A stretch of DNA of 64,000 bases. It comes from DASXRC01 sp036506795. Lineage in GTDB: Bacteria > Actinomycetota > Actinomycetes > Mycobacteriales > Micromonosporaceae. Under the pieces are notes generated by a model. It saw only the letters and a program-made list of their open reading frames with translations. It searched no databases and had not been told where the DNA came from. Shown piece after piece: positions 33,048 to 41,031 of this stretch. A program made the translations under genes and the position numbers. The stretch's first letter is position 1. The number at the start of each line of letters is the position of its first letter. The stretch covers positions 1 to 64,000 of the forward strand of contig DASXRC010000018.1 in assembly GCA_036506795.1 (NCBI GenBank), read 5' to 3'.

Positions 33048-34079
33048 GTGACCGAGGTTGTCGCCCCCAGTACCGAGGCGTTCATCGCCGGACTGCCCAA
33101 GGTGGAGCTCCACGTGCACCACGTGGGCTCCGCCTCCCCCCGCATCGTCGCCGAACTCGCCGCCCGGCACGCCGGCCAGACGCCGGTGCCGACCGACCTC
33201 GCGGCGCTCGCCGACTACTTCACGTTCCGCGACTTCCGCCACTTCATCGAGGTCTATCTCACGATCGTGGACCTGATCCGGGATGAGGAGGACGTGCGCA
33301 TCCTCACCTTCGAGGTCGCCCGCGAGCTCGCCCGGCAACAGGTCCGGTACGCGGAGCTGACCGTCACGCCGTACTCCCACGTGCGTCGCGGCATCCCGGC
33401 GCCGGCGTTCTGCGAAGCGATCGAGGACGCGCGCCAGCGGGCGGAGCGCGAGCTCGGGATCGTGCTGCGCTGGTGCTTCGACATTCCGGGCGAGGCGGGT
33501 CGGCCGGCGGCCGAGGAGACGCTGCGCATCGCGCTGGAGGAGCGGCCGGACGGGCTGATCAGCTTCGGGCTCGGCGGGCCCGAGATGGGTGTGCCGCGGC
33601 CGCAGTTCAAGCCGTACTTCGACCGCGCCCGCGCGGCCGGTCTCCGCTCGGTGCCGCACGCGGGGGAGTCGACCGGGGCGTCGACGGTCTGGGACGCGCT
33701 GCGCGAGCTGGGCGCCGAGCGGATCGGCCACGGCGTGCACAGCGTGCAGGATCCGGAGCTGCTCGCGTACCTGGCGGAGCACCGGATCCCGCTCGAGGTC
33801 TGCCCGACCTCGAACGTGCGCACCCGGGCGGTGGCCTCGCTCGCCGAGCACCCGCTGGCGGCGCTCGTCGACGCCGGGGTACTCGTCACCATCAATTCCG
33901 ACGACCCGCCGATGTTCGGTACGACCCTGAACAACGAGTACGCGATCGCGGCCCGCCTGCTGCACCTCGACGTGGCCGGGGTCGCGGAGCTGGCTCGCGC
34001 GGCCGTGCGCGCCGCCTTCCTGTCCGATGTGGACAAGACCAAGATCATAAACGAGATCGACGCATACGCCGTGGCCTGA
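33048..34079 (+). CDS. add: Adenosine deaminase-like amidohydrolase
   Basis: The 343-residue protein is of the metal-dependent adenosine/AMP deaminase family. The zinc motif is H22-V-H24 in ELHVHHVGSASP, with HAGES near 206 (catalytic glutamate), RIGHG near 226 and SDDPPMF near 284. The aspartates of the last motif complete the site. Actinobacteria carry several ADA paralogues, some with other substrates such as aminodeoxyfutalosine, so adenosine is likely but not certain. The GTG start with GGAG upstream follows the Tam gene by 7 bases. Confidence 0.8.
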   Translation: MTEVVAPSTEAFIAGLPKVELHVHHVGSASPRIVAELAARHAGQTPVPTDLAALADYFTFRDFRHFIEVYLTIVDLIRDEEDVRILTFEVARELARQQVRYAELTVTPYSHVRRGIPAPAFCEAIEDARQRAERELGIVLRWCFDIPGEAGRPAAEETLRIALEERPDGLISFGLGGPEMGVPRPQFKPYFDRARAAGLRSVPHAGESTGASTVWDALRELGAERIGHGVHSVQDPELLAYLAEHRIPLEVCPTSNVRTRAVASLAEHPLAALVDAGVLVTINSDDPPMFGTTLNNEYAIAARLLHLDVAGVAELARAAVRAAFLSDVDKTKIINEIDAYAVA

Positions 34080-34104
34080 CCCGCCGATCATGTCCCTTCC
34101 GGCC

Positions 34105-34161
34105 GATCATGGAGTTGTTGTCGTCCGTCGATCTCTCGACCACGACAACAAGGCCATGATC
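34105..34161. repeat. 57-base imperfect hairpin
   Basis: The arms 34105-34124 and 34142-34161 match in 18 of 20 positions, and the loop contains a nested 5-base stem (GTCGA/TCGAC). The element follows the stop of the convergent deaminase gene and could act as a bidirectional terminator. The unit GGCCATGATCGACG recurs right after it, so it may be part of a repeat family scattered in the genome. Confidence 0.6.
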
Positions 34162-34201
34162 GACGGGGGAGGCCATGATCGACGCGAGGCCACGATCAAC
34201 G
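34151..34201. repeat. Three tandem copies of an AGGCCATGATCGACG unit
   Basis: The 15-base unit appears exactly at 34151-34165 and 34170-34184 and with two changes (A-to-G class) at 34187-34201, separated by 2 to 4 bases. The first copy also forms the right end of the hairpin. No gene function is implied. Confidence 0.6.
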
Positions 34202-34395
34202 GGAAGACGGGCGCGCGACGGGGCGGACGCAGTGGGGGGCAGCCGCGCCCCGTCGCGCGCAATGCATCGCCGACCGGGGATCTGGGATAGGTACCTGCGG
34301 GCCGTGGGTCGCGCGATGCCGGAGTGGGATCTGCCGCCGACGGTAACCGGCGCCGGCCGCCGCGAGGAAGCTTCTTAATCCAGACGTAAGGAAGG

Positions 34396-35457
34396 TCAGT
34401 CCGCGGGGCCCCGCTGCCGCGGCCAGCGGGGCGCCCGTGGTTCCCGGGCCAGCCGACCGACGAGGCCGAACCGGCTCGCCTGCCGCGGCGTGGCCTCGGC
34501 GTCGGCGAAGAGCATCACGACGCTGGCCCCGCCCATCCGGGCGCGATCAATGCTGACCGACCCCGACGCGGCGGTCGCCGCCCGCCGCGCGATGTCCAGG
34601 CCGAGCCCGGTAGAGCCCTGGTCGCTCTCTCCGCGGCGTACCGCCCGGATCGGATCGGGGATGCCCGGGCCGGCGTCGTCGACTCGGACCGCGACATACC
34701 CGTCCCGCCGGGACAGCGCGACCTCGAACGCGGTGCCCTGCGGCGTGTAGCGGAACACGTTGCCCAGCACGGCGTCCAGCGCGGCGGCGAGGTCGGCGCG
34801 GGGCACCGGGACCCGGATCCGGACGTGCGCGCCGTGCACCGTGTGCGGCCGATCCTGGTCCTCGGCCAGCGCGGACCAGAACACCATCCGCTCGCGTACG
34901 ACCTCGCTGGCGTCGCAGACCCTGGGCTGCGCGGGCGGTTCGGCCGCCTTGCGAGTCGTGGTGATCAGGACGTCCACCTCGCCTTCGAGCGTCTTGACCG
35001 CCTGCCGGATGCGACGGATGGTCCGGCGCCGGTCCAGCTCGGCCGGGGAGAGGGCGGATGCGCCGGTGTCGTCGGAGTCCAGGGCGTCCGTGTCGAGTCG
35101 CAGCCCGGTCAGCGGTGTACGCAGGCGGTGGGACAGGTCAGCGACCAGTTCCCGCTCCGAGGTGCGCTCGGTGGCGAGCCGCCCGGCCATCTGGTTGAAC
35201 GCGTCGCCCAGCTCGGCGAGCTCGCGCGGTCCGTCCAGCGGCACCCGAGCGCCGAGGTCACCCGAGCCCACCGCGGCCGCCGCCAGCCCCACCGACCGGG
35301 CGGCGGTCCGCATCCGGCGAGCGAGCCGAATACCGAGCACCGCGGAGCCGACCACCAGGGCGCCGGCGACGCCGGCGAGTGCCCAGAAGCCGGGGCCCAG
35401 CCCCCACACCAGCGCCAGCGGGATGAGCAGCACCGCCGCGACGACCGAGTTGGTCAC
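34396..35457 (-). CDS. Two-component sensor histidine kinase
   Basis: The kinase has two membrane helices at its start (VVAAVLLIPLALVWG and WALAGVAGALVVGSAVLGI) with almost no outside loop, then a HAMP-like region (RMRTAARSVG...GSGDLGARV). The H-box is LVADLSHRLRTPLTGLRLD near 130, followed by an N-box around LGNVFRYTPQG, the G1 box DDAGPGIPD and the G2 box GSTGLGLDIARR. No ATG starts this frame; the GTG at 35457 leaves a truncated first helix, so the true start may be a weak codon nearer the regulator's stop. It follows the response regulator on the same strand. Without a sensor loop it probably senses within the membrane. Confidence 0.8.
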   Translation of the reverse strand: MTNSVVAAVLLIPLALVWGLGPGFWALAGVAGALVVGSAVLGIRLARRMRTAARSVGLAAAAVGSGDLGARVPLDGPRELAELGDAFNQMAGRLATERTSERELVADLSHRLRTPLTGLRLDTDALDSDDTGASALSPAELDRRRTIRRIRQAVKTLEGEVDVLITTTRKAAEPPAQPRVCDASEVVRERMVFWSALAEDQDRPHTVHGAHVRIRVPVPRADLAAALDAVLGNVFRYTPQGTAFEVALSRRDGYVAVRVDDAGPGIPDPIRAVRRGESDQGSTGLGLDIARRAATAASGSVSIDRARMGGASVVMLFADAEATPRQASRFGLVGRLAREPRAPRWPRQRGPAD

Positions 35458-35483
35458 CGCGAGGAGCCCGGCCAGCGCCAGCC

Positions 35484-36173
35484 TCAGTCCGGCGCGGCCA
35501 GCCGGAAGCCGACCCCCCGCACGGTGCGCAGGTACCGGGGTTTCGCCGCGGACTCGCCCAGCTTGCGGCGCAGCCAGTACAGGTGGACGTCGATCGTCTG
35601 GTCCTCTCCGATCGCCGGCTGACGCCATACCTCCTCCAACAGCTCTCGCCGGGAGACTACGCGACCGGGCCGGGCGGCGAGGTACGCGAGCAGGTCGAAC
35701 TCCTTGCGGGTCAGCTCGAGCGGCGTGCCGTCGAGGGTTGCGGCGCGGGCGTCCACGTCGACCCGCAGCCCGCCGACCTCGTAGACGACCGGCATGGCGG
35801 CTCGGCTCGTCCGCCCGGCCCGTCGCAGCACCGACGTGATCCGGGCGTCGAGGTGCGCGGCGGTGAACGGCTTGACCATGTAGTCGTCGGCGCCCGCCTG
35901 CAGCAGCCGCACGATGCCCGGCTCGTCGTCGCGGGCGGTGGCGATGATGATCGGCACGTCCGTGATGCCGCGCAGCATCCGCAGCGCGTCCGCGCCGTCC
36001 AGGTCCGGCAGGCCCAGGTCGAGCACGACCAGATCCGGAGGCGCGGCCGCGACACGTCGCAGGCCCTCCAGCGCGGTGCCGACGGCGTCCACCGCGTGAC
36101 CCCGGTCGGTCAGCGACCGCAACATCGCGCCGCGGACCACGAGGTCGTCCTCGACGATGAGCACCGTCGCCAT
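35484..36173 (-). CDS. OmpR/PhoB family response regulator
   Basis: The 229-residue protein has a receiver domain (1-120) with EDD at 8-10, the phosphorylated D52 in VVLDLGLPDLDG, and K102 in YMVKPF. The DNA-binding winged helix (130-226) shows LELTRKEFDLLAYLA and the recognition part IDVHLYWLRRKLGE, ending RTVRGVGFRLA. It is first in the unit with the histidine kinase, which begins shortly after its stop. The genes it regulates are not evident from the sequence. Confidence 0.88.
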   Translation of the reverse strand: MATVLIVEDDLVVRGAMLRSLTDRGHAVDAVGTALEGLRRVAAAPPDLVVLDLGLPDLDGADALRMLRGITDVPIIIATARDDEPGIVRLLQAGADDYMVKPFTAAHLDARITSVLRRAGRTSRAAMPVVYEVGGLRVDVDARAATLDGTPLELTRKEFDLLAYLAARPGRVVSRRELLEEVWRQPAIGEDQTIDVHLYWLRRKLGESAAKPRYLRTVRGVGFRLAAPD

Positions 36174-36197
36174 GCGAAAGCACGGTACCGGCCCGAC

Positions 36198-37343
36198 CTA
36201 GGGCAGGCGAAGCACCCAGCGGTACGCCTGGACCAGCCCGGTGTCGAAGCCAGCCGCGGAGCCCCATAGGAAGAGGCGGAACCGGCGGTACAGCGGCTCG
36301 CCCCAGCGGCGCACGATCTCATCACGCGCGCCGTCGAGCCGGCGCGCCCACTCGCGGCAGGTCAGGTAGTAGTTGTGTCGGTCGTCGACGACGCTGCGCA
36401 GCTCGAACGGCGAGCGCGCCACCTGCCTCAGGTACTGATGCAACAACAACGGGGCCGAGTTGCCCGGGTAGATGTAGCGCTTCAGGAACGTCGACGCGAT
36501 GTACTTGCGCCGCATCGCCAGCGCGTCGAGGTACACCGTGCCGCCGGGGCGGAGCAGGTCGGCGTACCTGCGCAGGGTCGTCTTGTAGTCCGGCAGGTGC
36601 TCGGTGACGCCCATGTTCACGATCGCGTCGAACTTTCGGGGGCTGCGGTAGCCGAACAGGTGCGATCGCACGACCGTGACCGGGACATCGGCCCGGTCGA
36701 CGAGGTCGTTGAGGAACCGCTCGGACTCCCTCGACAGCGTCAGCGTGGTCACCTCGATGCCCTGCCGACCGGCGTACTCCGCGAACGCGCCCCAGCCGCC
36801 GCCCACCTCGAGCACCCGGTCGCCCGGTTTGACCCCGATCGCGTCGATCGCGAGGTCCATCTTGCGCGTCATCGCGTCCTCGAGCGGCTCGTCGTCGTAC
36901 GCGAAGACGCCCTCGGTGTAGCAGCGGTGCCGATGGTCCAGGAACGTCAGGAAGAACTCGGAGTCCTCGTCGTAGTGCTCCGCGATCGCGCGCCGGTCGT
37001 GCTCCTTGCGGCCGCGCAGCAGCGCGCCCGGCGCAAACCGGGACAGGTACGCGACGGGGTGGAAGTCGTTGAAGAACCTGCGCATCTTCAGCGCCGCGGC
37101 CAGGTCACCGTCGACATCCAGCCAGCCCTGCAGGTACGCCACGGCGACGCCCAGTTGGTCGAGCGCCGCCAGCGCCTTGGCACCCCGGCGGTCCTTGATG
37201 GTGATGGTGAATGCGGGCTCGCCGGGCCCGAAGGTGTGCGCCGGACCGCCGGCGGCGGCCACCGCGAACGGCACCGCCGGCTGGGAGGCGAAGAACGTTT
37301 GGTACCGGCGCTGCAGCGCCGAGATCACGTCGGGAGCCGCCAT
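36198..37343 (-). CDS. Cyclopropane-fatty-acyl-phospholipid synthase family methyltransferase
   Basis: The 381-residue protein shows the CFA layout: an N-terminal domain of about 110 residues, then EHYDEDSEFFLTFLD near 124, the SAM motif VLEVGGGWGAFAEYAG near 173 and the later NMGVTEHLPD near 234. The ordinary SAM motif here is E-I-G-C-G-W-G; the cysteine is replaced by glycine. CFA enzymes add a methylene or methyl group to unsaturated acyl chains of phospholipids; in actinobacteria some make 10-methyl branched fatty acids. The gene stands alone between the two-component system and thrS. Confidence 0.8.
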   Translation of the reverse strand: MAAPDVISALQRRYQTFFASQPAVPFAVAAAGGPAHTFGPGEPAFTITIKDRRGAKALAALDQLGVAVAYLQGWLDVDGDLAAALKMRRFFNDFHPVAYLSRFAPGALLRGRKEHDRRAIAEHYDEDSEFFLTFLDHRHRCYTEGVFAYDDEPLEDAMTRKMDLAIDAIGVKPGDRVLEVGGGWGAFAEYAGRQGIEVTTLTLSRESERFLNDLVDRADVPVTVVRSHLFGYRSPRKFDAIVNMGVTEHLPDYKTTLRRYADLLRPGGTVYLDALAMRRKYIASTFLKRYIYPGNSAPLLLHQYLRQVARSPFELRSVVDDRHNYYLTCREWARRLDGARDEIVRRWGEPLYRRFRLFLWGSAAGFDTGLVQAYRWVLRLP

Positions 37344-37417
37344 GGCGGAAGGGTAGCCCAGGGACGCGCCGCCGGCAGGGGTCGACGGATGGACCGATAG
37401 CATCGGAAGGCCGAACG

Positions 37418-37434
37418 TCGGGCGTAACGCCCGA
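37418..37434 (+). other. Small stem-loop ahead of thrS
   Basis: TCGGGCG and CGCCCGA (7-base perfect stem, 3-base loop TAA) lie 25 bases before the thrS GTG. This may be a leader hairpin or just local symmetry; no T-box features such as a long specifier stem or the antiterminator motif are visible. Confidence 0.3.
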
Positions 37435-37458
37435 TCGTCCGATTCGAAGGAGCGCACC

Positions 37459-39459
37459 GTGTCCGCACCTCGCAGCGCCGTCGCCGGCCCCGTCGTCGTG
37501 TCGGCCGGGACGACGGTCGCCGACGCGGTGGCCGCGGCCGGGCTGCCCACCGCCGGTCCGAAGGCGGTCGTGGTGGTCCGCGACCCCGCTGGCCGGCTGC
37601 GGGACCTGGACTGGGCGCCGGAGGTGGGCACCGAGGTGACCCCGGTCGCGATCGACGAGCCGGACGGACTCACCGTGCTACGACACTCGACCGCACACGT
37701 GCTCGCCCAGGCCGTCCAGGACACGTTCCCGGAGGCCAAGCTTGGGATCGGACCTCCGATCGAGAACGGCTTCTACTACGACTTCGACGTCGCACGTCCG
37801 TTCCACCCGGACGACCTGGAGAAGCTCGAGAAGCGGATGCAGGAGATCATCAAGTCCGGGCAGCGGTTCCGCCGCCGGCGCTTCGGCAGCGTGGCCGAGG
37901 CCAAGGCCGAGCTGGCCGACGAGCCGTACAAGCTGCAGCTCGTCGACGCCAAGGGCGACGAGCTCGACGCGGCCGAGGCGATGGAGGTCGGCGGTGGCGA
38001 GCTGACGATCTACGACAACATCGACGCGGAGACCGGCAAGACCTGCTGGTCCGACCTGTGCCGCGGACCGCACCTGCCCAACACGCGGCTCATCGGCGCG
38101 TTCAAGCTGACGCGCATCGCCGCGGCGTACTGGCGGGGCACCGAGAAGAACCCACAGCTGCAGCGGGTGTACGGCACCGCGTGGCCGAACCGGGACGCGC
38201 TCAAGGCGTACCTGAAGCTGCTCGAGGAGGCCGCGCGCCGCGACCACCGCAAGCTCGGCGCGGAGCTGGACCTGTTCTCCTTCCCCGAGGAGATCGGATC
38301 GGGGCTACCCGTGTTCCACCCCAAGGGCGGCATCATCCGGCGGGAGCTGGAGAACTACTCGCGGCGCCGGCACGAGGAGGCCGGGTACGAGTTCGTGAAC
38401 ACGCCGCACATCACCAAGTCCAACCTGTTCGAGACCTCGGGCCACCTGCCGTACTACGCCGACACCATGTTCCCGCCGATGGAGCTCGAGGGCGCGGAGT
38501 ACTACCTCAAGGCGATGAACTGCCCGATGCACAACCTGATCTACCGGGCGCGCGGGCGGTCGTACCGGGAGCTGGCGCTGCGGCTGTTCGAGTTCGGCAC
38601 CGTCTATCGGTATGAGAAGTCGGGCGTGGTGCACGGGCTGACCCGGGTGCGCGGGCTGACGATGGACGACGCGCACATCTACTGCACGCGTGACCAGCTG
38701 CCGGGCGAGCTGCGCTCGCTGCTGCAGTTCGTGCTGGACCTGCTCCGCGACTACGGCCTGGAGGACTTCTACCTGGAGCTGTCGACGCGCGACGAGTCCG
38801 GCAAGTTCATCGGCGAGCCGGAAGAGTGGGCGGAGGCGACCGAGATCCTGCGGCAGGCCGCCGAGGACTCCGGGCTGGAGCTGGTGCCGGACCCCGGCGG
38901 CGCGGCGTTCTACGGCCCGAAGATCTCGGTGCAGGCGCGGGACGCCATCGGGCGGGCCTGGCAGATGTCCACCATCCAGCTGGACTTCAACCAGCCCCGC
39001 CGGTTCGGGCTGGAGTACCAGGCGGCGGACGGCACCCGGCAACAGCCCATGATGATCCACCGGGCCCTCTTCGGCTCGATCGAGCGGTTCTTCGGCATCC
39101 TCACGGAGCACTACGCGGGCGCGTTCCCGGCGTGGCTCGCGCCGGTGCAGGTGGTCGGCATCCCGATCCGCGAGGAGCACGCGGCGTACCTGTTGTCCTT
39201 TGTGGACCGCCTGGGTGCGGAGGGGATCCGGGCCGAGGTGGACGAGTCCGACGACCGCATGCAGAAGAAGATCCGGACCGCACAGCAGCAGAAGATCCCG
39301 TTCATGGCGATCGCCGGGGACGCGGACGTGTCGACCGGCACGGTGTCGTTCCGCTACCGGGACGGGTCGCAGCGCAACGGCGTACCGCTGGAGCGGGCCG
39401 TCGCGCACGTCGTCGACGTCGTGCGGTCGCGGACCAACGCCGGCCCGTCGGCCGAGTAG
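37459..39459 (+). CDS. thrS: Threonine-tRNA ligase
   Basis: The 666-residue protein has the full class II ThrRS layout: an N-terminal TGS-like part to about 65, the editing domain with HSTAH near 77 and YWRGTEKNPQLQRVYG near 222, and a catalytic core with MNCPMH near 353 (zinc cysteine), GLTRVRG as motif 2 and GSIERFFGIL near the end of motif 3. The C-terminal anticodon-binding domain starts near 550 (PVQVVGIPIREE). The GTG start has AAGGAG upstream. It opens a transcription unit with the DUF3467 gene and is the first gene of the conserved thrS to pimA neighbourhood. Confidence 0.95.
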   Translation: MSAPRSAVAGPVVVSAGTTVADAVAAAGLPTAGPKAVVVVRDPAGRLRDLDWAPEVGTEVTPVAIDEPDGLTVLRHSTAHVLAQAVQDTFPEAKLGIGPPIENGFYYDFDVARPFHPDDLEKLEKRMQEIIKSGQRFRRRRFGSVAEAKAELADEPYKLQLVDAKGDELDAAEAMEVGGGELTIYDNIDAETGKTCWSDLCRGPHLPNTRLIGAFKLTRIAAAYWRGTEKNPQLQRVYGTAWPNRDALKAYLKLLEEAARRDHRKLGAELDLFSFPEEIGSGLPVFHPKGGIIRRELENYSRRRHEEAGYEFVNTPHITKSNLFETSGHLPYYADTMFPPMELEGAEYYLKAMNCPMHNLIYRARGRSYRELALRLFEFGTVYRYEKSGVVHGLTRVRGLTMDDAHIYCTRDQLPGELRSLLQFVLDLLRDYGLEDFYLELSTRDESGKFIGEPEEWAEATEILRQAAEDSGLELVPDPGGAAFYGPKISVQARDAIGRAWQMSTIQLDFNQPRRFGLEYQAADGTRQQPMMIHRALFGSIERFFGILTEHYAGAFPAWLAPVQVVGIPIREEHAAYLLSFVDRLGAEGIRAEVDESDDRMQKKIRTAQQQKIPFMAIAGDADVSTGTVSFRYRDGSQRNGVPLERAVAHVVDVVRSRTNAGPSAE

Positions 39460-39465
39460 GGCGTC

Positions 39466-39759
39466 ATGGGGCAGCCGGCCGAGCGGCGGTTCGACATCGA
39501 GATCAGCCCCGAGGTCGAAGTCGGGGTGTACGCAGACTTCGCCTCGCTGTGGCACACGTCGGATTCGTTCGTGATCGACTTCGCCACCCTCCGCCGGCCG
39601 CCGTTCGCGGCCAACGACCCGGACACCGGCGAGCCGACCGCGGTCCTGCCCGCGCGGATCGTCGCTCGCGTGCGCATCCCTCCCGCGCAGGTGTTCGAGT
39701 TCATGAAGGCACTCGAACAGCAACTGTCCGCGTGGGAGAAGGAGAATCGCAGCGGCTGA
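39466..39759 (+). CDS. DUF3467 family protein
   Basis: The 97-residue protein fits DUF3467: a beta-rich core with VGVYADFASLWHTSDSFVID near 19-38 and a helix VFEFMKALEQQLSAWEKE near 77-94. It starts 6 bases after the thrS stop and is likely cotranscribed. Function unknown. It is followed by a strong stem-loop that probably ends the transcript. Confidence 0.8.
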   Translation: MGQPAERRFDIEISPEVEVGVYADFASLWHTSDSFVIDFATLRRPPFAANDPDTGEPTAVLPARIVARVRIPPAQVFEFMKALEQQLSAWEKENRSG

Positions 39760-39792
39760 GTGCCCCTTGCGACCCGCCATGCCTGCGTCGGC

Positions 39793-39838
39793 GTCCTACG
39801 AGGCCTGATTCATTTCTGAATCAGGCCTCGTAGGACGT
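39793..39838. terminator. Perfect 21-bp hairpin after the thrS unit
   Basis: The arms 39793-39813 and 39818-39838 are exact inverted copies around the 4-base loop TTTC. The element lies 34 bases past the DUF3467 stop and before the MBL gene. No T-run follows, so it would be a GC-type, possibly bidirectional terminator or transcript-stabilising hairpin. Its perfect symmetry is much stronger than usual terminators. Confidence 0.5.
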
Positions 39839-39936
39839 GCGGCGACATGTCGCACTGCCGGGCGGCCGGGTTCGCTGGGCGGTGGGGGATCGGTCGCGTA
39901 CCGTCGGATCAACTCCGACGACCCGAGGATCAGCCG

Positions 39937-41001
39937 ATGAGACCTCTTCGCGCCATGGGAGCCCGCCCGACCGGCGAGCGCGCCGCGCGGGTCGGCGCGT
40001 CGCCGCAGTTCGACGGCACCGCCTTCCGCAACACGCTGCCCGGCAGCCTGATGCCACCGGGATCGGGACGGAAGATCCTCCGCGAGGTGCTGTTCGGCAA
40101 GCAGCGCCGACGGCCCGTCGGCACGGTACCGATCGTCAACCCGTCCGGGCTCGCCGGCGCCGCCGCCGACGGAGTGCAGGCCATCTGGCTGGGGCACGCG
40201 TCGACCCTGCTGGAGATCGAGGGCCGGCGGGTACTCATCGATCCGGTGTGGAGCCTGCGGTGCTCGCCCTCGTCGCTGGTGGGACCGAAGCGCCTGCACC
40301 CGATGCCGCTTGCCCTGCGTGACCTGCCGCCCCTCGACGCGATCCTGATCTCGCACGACCACTACGACCACCTGGACATGGCGACCGTGCGGGAGCTCAC
40401 CCGGCGGCAGTCCGCGCCGTTCCTCGTGCCGCTGGGCGTGGGCGCCCACCTGGACCGCTGGCGGGTGCCCGCCGAGCGCATCGTCGAGCTGGACTGGAAT
40501 GACCGCACCGAGCTGGCCGGGCTGCGCTTCGACCTGACCGAGGCGCGGCACTTCTCCGGCCGGGCGTTCAGCCGGAACGACACGCTCTGGGGTTCCTGGG
40601 TGATCGCGGGTCAGCGTCGGCGGGTCTTCTACACCGGCGACACCGGGTACTTTCCGGGGTTCGCCGACCTCGGGGCGGACTTCGGGCCGTTCGACCTCAC
40701 GTTGATCCAGATCGGCGCGTACAGCCCGTACTGGCCCGACATCCACATGACGCCGGAGGAGGCTGTCGCCACCCACCTCGACCTGCGCGGCGGCGTGCTC
40801 ATCCCGGTGCACTGGGCGACGTTCAACCTCGCGTTGCACTCGTGGGCCGAGCCGGTCGACCGGCTCTGGCTCGCGGCCAAGGAGCACGACGCGCGCCTGT
40901 GCGTGCCGCGCCCCGGCGAGCGTGTCAACGCGGACGACCCCGCCGAGGTGGACGGGTGGTGGCAGGCGCTCGCGCGCAAGATCCCTGCGAGCAAGCGCTG
41001 A
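39937..41001 (+). CDS. MBL-fold metallo-hydrolase (NAPE-PLD/UlaG-like)
   Basis: The 354-residue protein carries the metal site SHDHYDHLD near 138-146 (H-x-H-x-D-H), with HFSGR near 208 and YTGDTGYFPGF near 230 giving the further ligands, and PVHWATF near 290. This is the layout of the bacterial relatives of NAPE-phospholipase D. The substrate is likely a phosphodiester or lactone, not determined. The start at 39937 (MRPLRAMGAR) was preferred to an earlier frame opening because the earlier part overlaps the terminator. It is the first of three accessory genes inserted after thrS. Confidence 0.85.
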   Translation: MRPLRAMGARPTGERAARVGASPQFDGTAFRNTLPGSLMPPGSGRKILREVLFGKQRRRPVGTVPIVNPSGLAGAAADGVQAIWLGHASTLLEIEGRRVLIDPVWSLRCSPSSLVGPKRLHPMPLALRDLPPLDAILISHDHYDHLDMATVRELTRRQSAPFLVPLGVGAHLDRWRVPAERIVELDWNDRTELAGLRFDLTEARHFSGRAFSRNDTLWGSWVIAGQRRRVFYTGDTGYFPGFADLGADFGPFDLTLIQIGAYSPYWPDIHMTPEEAVATHLDLRGGVLIPVHWATFNLALHSWAEPVDRLWLAAKEHDARLCVPRPGERVNADDPAEVDGWWQALARKIPASKR

Positions 41002-41031
41002 GAGTCGGCTCCCTCACATTGAAGAGGCGAA

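Larger units (their letters stand above)
34080..34395. other. Intergenic stretch with large hairpin and short direct repeats
   Basis: This gap between the deaminase gene and the minus-strand kinase holds a long hairpin (34105-34161) and three near-identical copies of a 15-base unit (34151-34165, 34170-34184, 34187-34201). A possible 38-codon plus-strand frame starting MHRRPGIWDRYLRAVGRAMP at 34262 is too short to trust. Confidence 0.6.

Noticed and set aside
37344..37458. A T-box riboswitch ahead of thrS
   Set aside because: The gap is only 115 bases, and no specifier stem, T-box sequence or antiterminator could be found; only a short hairpin is present.
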